Under the pieces are notes generated by a model. It ran no database searches. It was not told the origin of the DNA and saw nothing but the letters and a program-made list of their open reading frames with translations. Position numbers and translations under genes: made by a program. Shown here piece by piece: positions 9,057 through 18,277 of a stretch of DNA of 64,000 nucleotides (its first letter is position 1; every line of letters begins with the position of its first letter). Origin of the DNA: Marinobacterium ramblicola. Its GTDB lineage: Bacteria > Pseudomonadota > Gammaproteobacteria > Pseudomonadales > Balneatricaceae. Where the stretch lies: positions 124,001 through 188,000 of the forward strand of contig NZ_JAHREP010000006.1 of NCBI RefSeq assembly GCF_019084545.1, in the 5' to 3' direction.

Positions 9057-10172
9057 TCAGAGCAACCTCTGCTCCGTCTCCGGATCGAACAGCACCGCCT
9101 TGGACATATCGACCATGAACTCCATATCGGTGCCCACCGGCGCCTGCTCGCGTGGGTCGACGCGGCAGTCCACCTCCTGGCCGTTCAGCTCCACCAGTAC
9201 CAGGGTGTCCGGCCCGGTGGGCTCGGCCACTTCGACCCGCGCACTGAAACGCGCAACGCTGTCGGCATCGGCCTTGTGCGGAATCACGTGGGTGATCAGC
9301 TCCGGGCGGATACCGAGCACCACTTCCCTGCCGACCCAGGATTGCAGGCGCGAATCGGCATGTACCAGCGGCAGCGCATATTCCCTTCCATCTCTGGTGG
9401 TCGCCCTCACCGCGTAACGGCCGTCGCCACAGGTCAGCTCGCAGCGCAGGAAGTTCATCGCCGGTGAGCCCATAAAGCCGGCCACAAACATGTTGGCCGG
9501 GTTGTCGTAGATCTCCTGCGGCGTACCGAACTGCTGCACGATGCCATCCTTCATCACCGCGATGCGATCGGCCAGAGTCATCGCTTCGATCTGGTCGTGG
9601 GTGACGTAGACGATGGTGGTCTTCAGCCGCTGGTGCAGCTTCTTGATCTCGGTACGCATCTCCACACGCAGCTTGGCATCCAGGTTACTGAGCGGCTCGT
9701 CGAACAGGTAGATCTTCGGCTGCCGCGCCAGCGCACGCCCCATTGCTACGCGCTGACGCTGACCACCGGAGAGCTGCGATGGCTTGCGGTCCAGCAAGTG
9801 ACTGATCTGCAGCAGGTCGGCGACGCGCTCTACCTCCGCCATCCGCTCCGCCTTGGGTACCTTACGGATCTCCAGCGCGAAGGCGATGTTGTCGCGCACG
9901 CTCATGCTCGGGTACAGGGCGTAGGACTGGAACACCATAGCGATATCGCGATCCTTCGGCGGCAGATGGGTTACCGCACCGCCGCCGATGCAGATATCGC
10001 CGGAGGTGACCTCCTCCAGCCCCGCGATGGAGTTCATCAGCGTGGATTTGCCGCAGCCGGAGGGACCGACCAGAATCAGGAACTCGCCATCCTTGATGCT
10101 CAGGTTGATCCCCTTGAGCACATCCACATTACCGAAGGTTTTCTTGACGTTTTGAATATCCAGAGCTGCCAT
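9057..10172 (-). CDS. gtsD: Glucose ABC transporter ATP-binding protein
   Basis: A 371-residue MalK/UgpC-type ATPase. Walker A is GPSGCGKST (about 38-46), Q-loop FQSYALYP, ABC signature LSGGQRQRVAMGRAL, Walker B IYLFDEPLSNLDAKLR, switch histidine YVTHDQ. The C-terminal third is the TOBE/OB regulatory region. It is the last gene of a four-gene operon (gtsA, gtsB, gtsC, gtsD order on this strand), 28 bases after gtsC. The ATG at 10172 (MAALDIQ) follows AAAGGTAAAG and matches the family start; an upstream extension to 10217 overlaps gtsC. The glucose assignment comes from the adjacent GltR/GtrS pair. Confidence 0.9.
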   Translation of the reverse strand: MAALDIQNVKKTFGNVDVLKGINLSIKDGEFLILVGPSGCGKSTLMNSIAGLEEVTSGDICIGGGAVTHLPPKDRDIAMVFQSYALYPSMSVRDNIAFALEIRKVPKAERMAEVERVADLLQISHLLDRKPSQLSGGQRQRVAMGRALARQPKIYLFDEPLSNLDAKLRVEMRTEIKKLHQRLKTTIVYVTHDQIEAMTLADRIAVMKDGIVQQFGTPQEIYDNPANMFVAGFMGSPAMNFLRCELTCGDGRYAVRATTRDGREYALPLVHADSRLQSWVGREVVLGIRPELITHVIPHKADADSVARFSARVEVAEPTGPDTLVLVELNGQEVDCRVDPREQAPVGTDMEFMVDMSKAVLFDPETEQRLL

Positions 10173-10200
10173 AATCTTTACCTTTAATTCTTTTATTGGC

Positions 10201-11076
10201 TCAGCCTTTAACGGCACCAGCGGTCAACCCGCGTACGAAATACTTGCCGGCCAGGACGTAGACGACCAGCGTCGGTAGTGCCGCGATCATCGCCGCCGCC
10301 ATATCCACGTTGTACTCCTTGACCCCGGTGGAGGTGTTGACCAGGTTGTTCAGCGCCACCGTGATCGGCTTGGTATCGCCACCGGAATACACCACGCCGA
10401 ACAGGAAGTCGTTCCACACCTGGGTGAACTGCCAGATGATGCAGACCACGAAGATCGGCCCGGACAGTGGCAGGATGATGCGCCAGAAGATGGTGAAGAA
10501 CCCGGCGCCATCGATGCGCGCGGCATTGATCAGTTCGGTCGGTACCGCGACATAGAAGTTACGGAAAAACAGCGTGGTAAATGACATGCCGTAGACAATG
10601 TGTACGAACACCAGTCCCGGAATGGTATTGGCCAAGCCCATCCAGCCCAGGGTCTGCGCCATCGGCAGGATCACCACCTGAAACGGGATGAAGCAGCCGA
10701 ACAGCATCAGGCCGAAGAACAGATCCGAACCGCGGAATTTCCACTTGGTCAGCACATAGCCGTTCAGCGCACCGAGGAAGGTGGAGATCAGTACCGCCGG
10801 CACTGTGATCAGGATCGAGTTCCAGAAGTAGCCCTTCACGCCTTCACAGGCGACGCCGGTGCAGGCGGAGCTCCAGGCCTTGATCCAGGCATCGAACAGG
10901 AACACGTCCGGCAGCGCCAGCAGGTTGCCGCTGCGGATATCGTCCATGCTCTTGAACGAGGTCAGCAGCATCACCAGCAGCGGCATCAGGTAGAACAGCA
11001 CACCGACCAGCAGCGTGGCGTAGACGAACACTCGCCCCAGAGTGAAGCGCGGCTTATTCAGAGTCAGCTCAGCCAT
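10201..11076 (-). CDS. gtsC: Glucose ABC transporter permease (MalG-type)
   Basis: A 291-residue inner-membrane permease with about six membrane segments. The EAA loop that contacts the ATPase is ELINAARIDGAGFFTIFWRI (near residue 190), and it ends with the common GLTAGAVKG tail. It starts inside the last codons of gtsB: the two genes share 8 bases, so they are translationally coupled. GAGG precedes the ATG. Confidence 0.88.
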   Translation of the reverse strand: MAELTLNKPRFTLGRVFVYATLLVGVLFYLMPLLVMLLTSFKSMDDIRSGNLLALPDVFLFDAWIKAWSSACTGVACEGVKGYFWNSILITVPAVLISTFLGALNGYVLTKWKFRGSDLFFGLMLFGCFIPFQVVILPMAQTLGWMGLANTIPGLVFVHIVYGMSFTTLFFRNFYVAVPTELINAARIDGAGFFTIFWRIILPLSGPIFVVCIIWQFTQVWNDFLFGVVYSGGDTKPITVALNNLVNTSTGVKEYNVDMAAAMIAALPTLVVYVLAGKYFVRGLTAGAVKG

Positions 11077-12037
11077 GGTTCTTACCTCGCAGCTCGGAGT
11101 AGAGATAGGGGATCAGGATCGCCAGCACCACACCCAGCATCAGCATCGCACTGGCCGAACCCAGCGCCAGCTGGCCACGGCTGAAGGCGGTGGTGTACAT
11201 GAAGGTGGCGGGCAGATCGGTAGAGTAGCCGGGGCCGCCGCCGGTCAGCGCCATGACCAGGTCGAAGCTCTTGATGGCGATATGCGACAGGATGATGAAG
11301 GCGCTGAAGAACACCGGACGCAGATGGGGCAGGATGATGCGCCGGTAGATGGTCGGCATGCTGGCGCCATCGAGCTGCGCCGCCTTGACGATGGAGTTGT
11401 CGACGCCGCGCAGACCGGCCAGGAACAGCGCCATGACGAAGCCCGAGGATTGCCATACGGCCGCGATCACCAGGGTGTAGATCGCCATATCCGGGTCCAC
11501 CAGCCAGTCGAAGGTGAAGCTCTCAAAGCCCCAATCGTGCATTAACTTTTCCAACCCCAGGCCGGGGTTAAGAATCCATTTCCAGGCGGTACCGGTGACG
11601 ATGAAGGAGAGCGCCATCGGATAGAGAAAAATGGTACGGATCGCGCCTTCGCTGCGGATCTTCTGGTCCAGCAGAATCGCCATCAGCACGCCGATAGCGA
11701 GACAGATCAGGATGAACAGGCCGCCGAAGATCAGGATATTGAGGGATGCGACATCCCAGCGGTCGTTGTCGAACAGTTTTTCATACTGCAGAAAACCGAC
11801 GAATGTGTAATTCGGCAGGAAACTGGATTTGGTCAGCGACAGCACGCCGGTCCAGATCACGTAACCGTAGATAAACAGCAGCGTGGTCACCATCGTCGGG
11901 CCCAGCACCAGCTTGGGCAGCAGACGCTGTACCCGATCGCCGCAGCTCGACTTTCGACGGGCCGGTGCTGCGGCGCTGGTGGCGCCATCCGGCAGTGCCG
12001 GACTCGCAGTGGGTTGTGTCATATTGTGAGCAGTCAT
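11069..12037 (-). CDS. gtsB: Glucose ABC transporter permease (MalF-type)
   Basis: A 322-residue inner-membrane permease. After a cytoplasmic N-terminus of about 45 residues rich in Ala, Pro and Ser come six membrane segments. The EAA loop is visible as VKAAQLDGASMPTIYRRIIL. It forms the channel with GtsC. AAGG precedes the ATG at 12037; a second ATG at 12022 is possible. The gene follows gtsA after 87 bases that carry a strong hairpin. Confidence 0.88.
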   Translation of the reverse strand: MTAHNMTQPTASPALPDGATSAAAPARRKSSCGDRVQRLLPKLVLGPTMVTTLLFIYGYVIWTGVLSLTKSSFLPNYTFVGFLQYEKLFDNDRWDVASLNILIFGGLFILICLAIGVLMAILLDQKIRSEGAIRTIFLYPMALSFIVTGTAWKWILNPGLGLEKLMHDWGFESFTFDWLVDPDMAIYTLVIAAVWQSSGFVMALFLAGLRGVDNSIVKAAQLDGASMPTIYRRIILPHLRPVFFSAFIILSHIAIKSFDLVMALTGGGPGYSTDLPATFMYTTAFSRGQLALGSASAMLMLGVVLAILIPYLYSELRGKNHG

Positions 12038-12065
12038 GATCAGCAGCCTTCAGGCGAGTTTTGGG

Positions 12066-12091
12066 AGGGGTATCGCCGAAACGATACCCCT
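12066..12091. repeat. Perfect hairpin between gtsA and gtsB
   Basis: AGGGGTATCG (12066-12075) pairs with CGATACCCCT (12082-12091) around a six-base loop. There is no T-tract, so it is more likely an RNA stabiliser or partial attenuator that lets the binding protein be made in excess over the permeases, as the malE-malF hairpins do. Confidence 0.7.
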
Positions 12092-12124
12092 GTGCCTGTC
12101 AGATCAGATTAGAGAGAGGTGGAT

Positions 12125-13387
12125 TCAGATCGCCGCGCGAACAGCCTTGGCCAGTCTTTCGGCCGCCTGTTCCGGCGTCATATCGTCGCTGTTGAAAAAG
12201 TTGGTTACGGTGTCGTAGATCGCACCCTGCACCGCTGACGGAACCGCCATGCCGTGGGCCATGCTCGGCACCAGGCCACCCTGCTTGGAGGTGTTGATGA
12301 AGTCGTTCATCGACATCTTCGCGCAGCTGTCGAAGTTGTCCATCGGCAGGTCGGTGCGCACCGGAATGGAGCCCTTGTTCAGGTTGAAGGTCTCCTGGAA
12401 GGTCGGCTCAAGAATCAGGCGGGCCAGGTCGGCCTGGGCCTGCTTGTCCTCATCGTTGCTGACCTCGAACATGGCGAAGCTGTCGACGTTGAAGGTAAAG
12501 GCGTTCTGGGTACCCGGCGCCGGTGCGCAGATGTAGTCCTTGCCCGGTGTTTTGCCGGCGGCGGTGAACTCGCCCTTGGCCCAGTCACCCATCACCTGCA
12601 TGGCAGCCTTGCCGTTGATAACCATGGCAGTGGCAATGTTCCACTCACGACCGGCGGCATCGTCATCGATCAGCGGACGCAGGCGCTTGAAGGTATCCAG
12701 CACTTTGACCATGGTATCGCCGGACAGAGCATCGGCATCGGCCTCTACCATAGACTTCTGGTAGAAATCGGCACCACCGACTCCCAGCACCACGGCTTCA
12801 AACAGGGTTGCATCCTGCCAGGCCTGACCACCGTGGGCCAGCGGAATGAATCCGGCCGCCTTGATCTTCGGCGCTACCTGAATCAGCTCTTCCCAGCTGG
12901 TCGGCACCTCGGCGATGCCGGATTTTTTCAGTACTTCGGAGTTGGCCCAGAGCCAGTTCACGCGGTGCACGTTTACCGGTACGGCAACATAATGGCCGTC
13001 GTACTTCATGACATCGGCCACCACCGCCGGCAGTTGCTGATCCCAGTTGTTCTTGCCGGCGACATTGTCGAGTTCGGTGAGGAAGCCGAGATCGGCCCAC
13101 TCCTGGATATCGGGTCCCTTGATCTGGGCGGCGCTGGGCGGGTTGCCGGATACGGCACGGGATTTGAGGACGGTCATGGCGCTCTCACCGCCGCCACCGG
13201 CAACGGCAAAATCTTTCCATTCATGCCCCTCTTTCTCCAGTAGATCCTTGAGCACGGCAGCAGATTTGGCTTCGCCGCCGGAGGTCCAGTAGTGGAGAAC
13301 TTCAACGCTGCCGGCGAAAGCTGCTGTGCTGAGCATGCCGGAGATAGCGGTAGCGAGGATGGTACGCTTTGCGAAAGTGGTCAACAT
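12125..13387 (-). CDS. gtsA: Glucose/mannose-type periplasmic binding protein
   Basis: A 420-residue extracellular solute-binding protein. A signal peptide is visible (ILATAISGMLSTAAFAG). The mature start SVEVLHYWTSGGEAKSAAVL and the later motif VMGDWAKGEF are typical of the glucose-binding GtsA group of pseudomonads and related glucose-binding proteins. It is the first gene of gtsABCD and lies just downstream of the gltR-gtrS pair on the same strand. The upstream gap holds direct repeats that may bind GltR. Confidence 0.9.
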   Translation of the reverse strand: MLTTFAKRTILATAISGMLSTAAFAGSVEVLHYWTSGGEAKSAAVLKDLLEKEGHEWKDFAVAGGGGESAMTVLKSRAVSGNPPSAAQIKGPDIQEWADLGFLTELDNVAGKNNWDQQLPAVVADVMKYDGHYVAVPVNVHRVNWLWANSEVLKKSGIAEVPTSWEELIQVAPKIKAAGFIPLAHGGQAWQDATLFEAVVLGVGGADFYQKSMVEADADALSGDTMVKVLDTFKRLRPLIDDDAAGREWNIATAMVINGKAAMQVMGDWAKGEFTAAGKTPGKDYICAPAPGTQNAFTFNVDSFAMFEVSNDEDKQAQADLARLILEPTFQETFNLNKGSIPVRTDLPMDNFDSCAKMSMNDFINTSKQGGLVPSMAHGMAVPSAVQGAIYDTVTNFFNSDDMTPEQAAERLAKAVRAAI

Positions 13388-13492
13388 TGGCCTAACCCTT
13401 ATATTTTTTATTCAGGCATTTGTTTGATCTCCCATTGGGGAGCAGATTGATTAAAGCACGCGGCTTTCAGGCTTAGGGTTACCGGCAGAAAG

Positions 13493-13512
13493 GAAGTGTA
13501 ACAAAGTGTTAC
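13493..13512 (-). promoter_or_regulatory. Possible GltR operator upstream of gtsA
   Basis: Read on the minus strand the site is two tandem decamers, GTAACACTTT and GTTACACTTC, with 8 of 10 bases shared. It also forms the palindrome GTAACA-AAG-TGTTAC (13498-13512). Direct repeats at one-turn spacing suit an OmpR-family regulator. Similar TTACATT repeats lie in front of gltR. Confidence 0.45.
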
Positions 13513-13550
13513 GAAGGCGCGCGTCCCGATAAAGACGGAACGCCGAGGGA

Positions 13551-14999
13551 TTAATGGCGCGGCAGCGTTACCTGCACCTCCAGACCGCCGCCTTCCCGGT
13601 TGGCCAGTGACAGTTCACCGCCATGGGCATGGATGATATTGCGCGCAATGCCCAACCCCAGTCCGGTGCCGCCGGTATTGCGGCTGCGCGATTGCTCGAC
13701 GCGGAAATAGGGCTCGAACAGCTGATCGAGCATCTCCTCCGGCACACCTGGACCGCGGTCGCAGATGCGGATACTCACCTGCTGATCACTGTTGTCGACC
13801 CAGACCTCGGCGCCACCGCCGTAGAACAGGGCGTTGTCGATCAGGTTGCGCAGCGCCCGCTTCAGCGCCAATGGGCGAGCTGACAGCGCTGGTCCGGCCT
13901 CCCCCTGCAGCGTCATCTCCCGTCCCAGTTCCTGCGCATCCCCCTGCAACGATTCCAGCAGGGCGAGGATATCCACCGGTTGCAGCGGTTCATGGATATC
14001 GGTGCCGCGCGAGCACTCCAGCGCGCCCTTGACCATCTGCTCCAGCTCCTCGAGATCGCGACCGAAGGTATCGCGATCCCTTGGATCGTCCAGCATCTCC
14101 GCCCGCAGTCTGAGCCGGGTGATCGGTGTTTTCAGGTCGTGGGAGATCGCCGAGAACAGCCGCTCCCGATCCTCGATGAAGCGCTGGATCCGCTCCTGCA
14201 TACGGTTGAACGCCTGGGCGGTGGCCTTGATCTCCAACGGCCCCTGCTCCGGGATCGGCTCCCGCTCCAGCCCCAGTCCCAACTGTTCGGCGGCAGCGGC
14301 CAGCTGCGCCAGCGGGCGGGTCAGCCAGCGCACGATCGCGCCGCCCAGCAGCAACAGAATAGCGAGCAGCAGGGCCAGGAACAGCAATCGGTCCATCGGC
14401 AGGTAATCGCTCTTCACCAGCAGATCCGGCTTGGGCAGCAGCGCGGCCAGATAGATCCACTCGCCATCGCCCATACCGACCTGCGCCACGAGGATGGGCG
14501 GCGACTGGCTGTCGTAGATCAGGCTCTGCTGTGACCAGCGCGGCGGCAGGTCGAGCAGCAGCGTGTGGTTATTGAATACATGCAGGTTTTCCGGCTGCGA
14601 GAAGCTGACCAGGATCTCGGGAGCGCTGCCCAGTTTTTTGCGCAGCCCTTGGGTAAAGCGTTCCAGCACCAGCTGTTTAAGCGCTGAGTCCTCGATATCG
14701 GTGATCTCGATCACCTCGCGGTTGAGCGATACGAAAAAGCGGGTGCCGCCCATATCGCGCAATTGGGACAGCACCAGATGGCGGTATTCGCTGGGCAGGG
14801 CGCGGAAAAAGGTCACCGTGGATGAGACGCCTTCGGCCAGGTCTTCCGCCATACGCGCCGCCACTTCGCGCTTGTCGCGGCTGATCTGCTGCACCCAGAT
14901 CAGGTTGCTGATCACCTGGGCCAATAGCACGCCGAGCACCATCACCAGCAGCATGCGTTTGAGCAGCGAGCCGGGAATCAACGCGCGGACAGGGCTCAC
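13551..14999 (-). CDS. gtrS: Sensor histidine kinase (GtrS-like)
   Basis: A 482-residue membrane kinase. Parts: N-terminal membrane segment (about 10-32), periplasmic sensor (33-195), second membrane segment (about 200-222), HAMP (223-275), the phosphorylated histidine in SAISHDLKTPITRLRLR, then the ATPase domain with NLIDNALFYGG, DRGPGVP and GGTGLGLGIA. It starts with GTG at 14999, and that codon overlaps the gltR stop (GTGA), so the two proteins are coupled. In pseudomonads GtrS senses 2-ketogluconate or 6-phosphogluconate and controls glucose uptake; the placement beside gtsABCD supports the same role here. The exact signal is inferred. Confidence 0.85.
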   Translation of the reverse strand: MSPVRALIPGSLLKRMLLVMVLGVLLAQVISNLIWVQQISRDKREVAARMAEDLAEGVSSTVTFFRALPSEYRHLVLSQLRDMGGTRFFVSLNREVIEITDIEDSALKQLVLERFTQGLRKKLGSAPEILVSFSQPENLHVFNNHTLLLDLPPRWSQQSLIYDSQSPPILVAQVGMGDGEWIYLAALLPKPDLLVKSDYLPMDRLLFLALLLAILLLLGGAIVRWLTRPLAQLAAAAEQLGLGLEREPIPEQGPLEIKATAQAFNRMQERIQRFIEDRERLFSAISHDLKTPITRLRLRAEMLDDPRDRDTFGRDLEELEQMVKGALECSRGTDIHEPLQPVDILALLESLQGDAQELGREMTLQGEAGPALSARPLALKRALRNLIDNALFYGGGAEVWVDNSDQQVSIRICDRGPGVPEEMLDQLFEPYFRVEQSRSRNTGGTGLGLGIARNIIHAHGGELSLANREGGGLEVQVTLPRH

Positions 15000-15724
15000 G
15001 TCAGGCGCTCCACTTCGACTGCCAGCACGTAGCCCGCCCCGCGCACGGTCTTGATGATATGCGGGTCTTTACCGTCATCACCAAGGCGCTGGCGCAGCCG
15101 GCTGAGCTGCACATCGATACTGCGATCGTAGGGCGAGGCATCGCGCCCGCGGGTCAGGTTCAGCAGGTCATCCCTGCTCAGCACCTGGTTGGGGTGTTCG
15201 AGGAACAGCTGCAGCAGGTTGAAATCGGCGCCGCTGAGTGGCTTGACCACCCCGGCGGGATCGATCAGATCACGATTGACCCTGTCCAACCGCCAACCGG
15301 CAAAGCAGAAAAAGCGCGGACTGTTGGCCGATTCCGGCGCTGCGTGCGCCCGCCTTAGCACCGCCTTGATCCGCGCCAGCAACTCGCGGGGGCTGAAGGG
15401 CTTGGCCACATAGTCGTCGGCGCCCATCTCCAGACCGACGATGCGGTCGGTCTCCTCAGCCGAGGCGGTCAGCATGATGATCGGCAGCTCAGATTCGGCA
15501 CGGATACGCCTGCAGAGCGAGAAGCCATCCTCACCCGGCATCATCAGATCGAGCACGATAAGGTCGATAGCCTGACCTGAATGCAACAGCGCCATCAGTT
15601 CACTGCCATCCGCCAGCGTCAGCACGGAATAGCCGTTTCGCTGCAGATAGGACTCCAGCAACTCGCGTATCTGCTGATCGTCGTCGACCACCAGTATCTG
15701 TTTACTCTTTTCGCTCTGGGGCAT
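14996..15724 (-). CDS. gltR: OmpR-family response regulator (GltR-like)
   Basis: A 242-residue two-domain regulator. The receiver has the acidic pair VVDDD, phosphoacceptor in LIVLDLMMPGEDGF (about residue 60), the Thr of MLTASAEETD and the Lys of YVAKPFSPREL. The C-terminal winged helix ends KTVRGAGYVLAVEVE. The ATG at 15724 has GGAGAG upstream; a longer frame to 15805 is less likely. It heads the gltR-gtrS pair, with gtsABCD downstream. Confidence 0.88.
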   Translation of the reverse strand: MPQSEKSKQILVVDDDQQIRELLESYLQRNGYSVLTLADGSELMALLHSGQAIDLIVLDLMMPGEDGFSLCRRIRAESELPIIMLTASAEETDRIVGLEMGADDYVAKPFSPRELLARIKAVLRRAHAAPESANSPRFFCFAGWRLDRVNRDLIDPAGVVKPLSGADFNLLQLFLEHPNQVLSRDDLLNLTRGRDASPYDRSIDVQLSRLRQRLGDDGKDPHIIKTVRGAGYVLAVEVERLT

Positions 15725-15840
15725 GTTCTCTCCGCGTCGCGTCTCTCCCCTTCGCGCCAGGGGTGAAGCGAACGCCTGTACTGAGTTTTTATTATTCTGG
15801 CTCATCAGCGGTTTTTATTCTTCTTCCCGTTAACCCATGC

Positions 15841-15869
15841 AGAATGTAACAAAATAATGTAAGTTTACA
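15841..15869 (-). promoter_or_regulatory. Repeats upstream of gltR
   Basis: On the minus strand CTTACATTAT (15854-15863) and GTTACATTCT (15841-15850) form direct repeats 13 bases apart, and TGTAA-GT-TTACA (15858-15869) is a small palindrome. They resemble the repeats before gtsA and could be the autoregulatory site of GltR. Confidence 0.4.
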
Positions 15870-15910
15870 ACATTCAGCATTCAACGCCTTGCCCGTACCG
15901 GAGCCTGTCC

Positions 15911-16957
15911 ATGCATACTACCGCCAGCCCCTCCCCCATTCCCACAGCCCTGATCGGATTTGGTTTTTCCGCCCGCGTGTTTCACCTGCCCTTTCTGCAG
16001 GCTCTGCCCGACTTTCGGCTGAGCGCGGTCAGTACCAGCCGCAACGATAACCTGCATCTGATCGACGACAGCGTAAGCCGGTATCGCGATGCGCAGAGCC
16101 TGCTGGCCGAAGACGAGGCGCAGCTGGTTATCATCACGACACCAAACGACAGCCACTACGCCCTGGCGCGCCAGGCGTTGGAGTTGGGCAAGGATGTGGT
16201 GATCGACAAGCCGTTCGTCTGCTCCAGCAAGGAGGGGCAGACCCTGATCGACCTCGCCCAGGCGCGTGGACGCTTGCTGTCGGTCTTTCAGAACCGACGC
16301 TGGGACGGCGATTTCCTGACCCTCAAGTCGCTGATCGCCTCCGGCCGATTGGGCCAGGTCCGTCTATTGGAATCCCGTTTCGACCGCTTCCGCCCCCTGC
16401 CGCGTGAACGCTGGCGGGAGCAGCCCGGGCGCGGCAGCGGCATCTGGTATGATCTGGGCCCACATCTGCTGGATCAGGCGCTGCAGCTGTTCGGTTCGCC
16501 GCAGGCGATCACCGCTCGGCTTGCCTGCCTGCGTGAACAGTGCGAAGTCACCGACTACTTTCACGTACAGCTGCACTACCCGCAGCTCGAGGTGGTTCTC
16601 AACTCCAGCCCCTACTGCGCCTCGCCGAACCTGAGATTCCATATCGAGGGCAGCGGCGGCAGCTACCGCAAGCAGGGGCTGGATCCGCAGGAGGATCGTT
16701 TGCTGGCCGGGGTTCGCCCGGACCGGGATGAGTGGGCGAAAGAGACGCCCGAGCAGTGGGGCCAATTCAGCGATGCTCAGGGCTCTGAGGTGGTGGAAAC
16801 TCTGTGCGGTGGCTACCAGCACTATTACCGGGGGATAGCCGATGCGCTGTTGCGTGGTGGCCAGAACCCGGTGCCGGCGGAGCAGGCGCTGGAGACGATC
16901 CGCCTGATCGAACTGGCACAGCAAAGTAATGAGGAGGGGCGCCGAATCAGACTCTGA
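15911..16957 (+). CDS. Gfo/Idh/MocA-family oxidoreductase
   Basis: A 348-residue NAD(P)-dependent sugar or cyclitol dehydrogenase. The nucleotide-binding start is ALIGFGFSARVFHLPFL, and the family lysine lies in DVVIDKPFV (about residue 97). The second domain contains SGIWYDLGPHLLDQAL, with the His and Asp typical of the YdgJ/IolX-like members. The substrate is not known. It stands between gltR and glk, divergent from gltR and convergent with glk, so no operon helps to place it. Confidence 0.85.
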   Translation: MHTTASPSPIPTALIGFGFSARVFHLPFLQALPDFRLSAVSTSRNDNLHLIDDSVSRYRDAQSLLAEDEAQLVIITTPNDSHYALARQALELGKDVVIDKPFVCSSKEGQTLIDLAQARGRLLSVFQNRRWDGDFLTLKSLIASGRLGQVRLLESRFDRFRPLPRERWREQPGRGSGIWYDLGPHLLDQALQLFGSPQAITARLACLREQCEVTDYFHVQLHYPQLEVVLNSSPYCASPNLRFHIEGSGGSYRKQGLDPQEDRLLAGVRPDRDEWAKETPEQWGQFSDAQGSEVVETLCGGYQHYYRGIADALLRGGQNPVPAEQALETIRLIELAQQSNEEGRRIRL

Positions 16958-17037
16958 CCGGCGCTCGAAGCCTGGCTGGTGCGCAATGCCCAGCCAGCGA
17001 TCAACTCTCCGCCGCCCCTCAATGTGAGTGGCATGGC

Positions 17038-18021
17038 TTAAAAAGCGTGACGGTACAGCGCCGCCGAAGCACCTAGCAGCCCCGGCTGTTCGGCGATCAC
17101 CACCTGGGTCGGGATCGCCGCCATATAGTCGCGGAAACGCCCCTTGGCCTCGAAGCGGGCGCGGAACTGGCTGGCGGCGAACAGATCCAGCATCCGCGGG
17201 ACGATGCCGCCGGTAATGAACACGCCGCCCTGGGCGCCCAGGGTCAAGGCCGTGTTGCCGGCCACGCTGCCCAGCATGGCGCAAAAGATCTGTAGGGTTT
17301 CCAGACAGGTGCTATCGCCCATCTCCAGTGCCTTGGCACTGATTTGCGCCGGTGTCAGCGGCCCGCCCGCAACCCCGCGAATATCGCACAACGCCTTATG
17401 CAGGTTGGTCAGCCCCATGCCTGAAAGCAGTCGCTCCACCGACACATGTTCGTGGTAGCGCAGCAGGTAACGCAGGATATCGATCTCGAGTTCGGTGGTC
17501 GGCGCGAAATCCACGTGACCGCCTTCGGTTACCAGCGCCACCTGACCATCACGATCGAAGATCAGTCCCCCCACCCCCAAACCGGTCCCGGGCCCGACAA
17601 GCGCGATCGGATGGCCAGTCAGTGCTTCGCCGCCGCCGACCCGGAACAGCTCATCGGGCTTGAGGTGTGGCGCGGCATAGGCCTGGGCGGCGTAGTCGTT
17701 GATCACCTGCAGTTGCACCAGGCCGAGTGCATGCTGAAGCTCGCTACGGGAGAACACCCAGCCGTTGTTGGTCATGCTGATCCGGTCACGGCTGGTCGGA
17801 CAGGCGATCGCCAGACAGGCTTCACACGGTGCCTCTCCCTCACCGATGCCAACCTGCTCGAGATAGGCACGGATAGCCGAATCGATGGTGCCGAAATCAT
17901 CCACCGCCAGGGTGATCTGCTGCTCTGGCTGCAGCTGTCCCGGCGCCACCAGTGCGAAACGTGCGTTGGTGCCACCAATATCCGCTACCAATGCGTAGCG
18001 ACCCTTCTGCCCGGAACTCAT
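17038..18021 (-). CDS. glk: Glucokinase
   Basis: A 327-residue glucokinase of the Glk family (not ROK): glucose plus ATP to glucose 6-phosphate in the cytoplasm. Visible: ATP-phosphate loop ADIGGTNARFAL near the N-terminus, INDYAAQAYA with the catalytic Asp, GPGTGLGVGGL, and GGHVDFAPTTELEIDIL with the conserved GGH. The E. coli enzyme has 321 residues. The ATG at 18021 follows AGGAGA. It supplies the Entner-Doudoroff enzymes encoded further on with glucose 6-phosphate. A HexR-like box lies about 90 bases upstream. Confidence 0.95.
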   Translation of the reverse strand: MSSGQKGRYALVADIGGTNARFALVAPGQLQPEQQITLAVDDFGTIDSAIRAYLEQVGIGEGEAPCEACLAIACPTSRDRISMTNNGWVFSRSELQHALGLVQLQVINDYAAQAYAAPHLKPDELFRVGGGEALTGHPIALVGPGTGLGVGGLIFDRDGQVALVTEGGHVDFAPTTELEIDILRYLLRYHEHVSVERLLSGMGLTNLHKALCDIRGVAGGPLTPAQISAKALEMGDSTCLETLQIFCAMLGSVAGNTALTLGAQGGVFITGGIVPRMLDLFAASQFRARFEAKGRFRDYMAAIPTQVVIAEQPGLLGASAALYRHAF

Positions 18022-18107
18022 TGAAATCTCCTCGCCAAAACAGCGGCCGGTGGAGAGCGTCACCCACCTGAACCAGGAACATCAACCGCGTCTGATGCGC
18101 CATTATA

Positions 18108-18122
18108 TGTAATAAAATTACG
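18108..18122. promoter_or_regulatory. HexR-like box upstream of glk
   Basis: TGTAATAAAATTACG is a near-perfect match to the gammaproteobacterial HexR palindrome TGTAAT-N3-ATTACA (one end base differs). HexR is an RpiR-family repressor that responds to KDPG and controls central sugar genes. Confidence 0.65.
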
Positions 18123-18218
18123 TAATGTCATGTAAAAACTGTATCGATCCCCAGGCGTCTACCTCCGTCAACGTAACGATACCTCCTCTCATGTTGAGTG
18201 AATCTTGGCACCGCGAAC

Positions 18219-18245
18219 AAAAAAGGGGCCGCACAACTCGGCCCC
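18219..18245 (-). terminator. Rho-independent terminator of the thu-like operon
   Basis: On the minus strand GGGGCCG (18245-18239) pairs with CGGCCCC (18231-18225), loop of seven, followed by six T. It lies 33 bases after the alpha-glucosidase stop and closes the long sugar operon. Confidence 0.9.
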
Positions 18246-18277
18246 AAAACTCCGGGTGGGAACCCGGCTCTCTCCAT

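Noticed and set aside
12254-13243. Long open frame opposite gtsA, and similar long frames opposite zwf, edd and degQ
   Set aside because: Antisense shadows of GC-rich genes, without ribosome sites or domain motifs.
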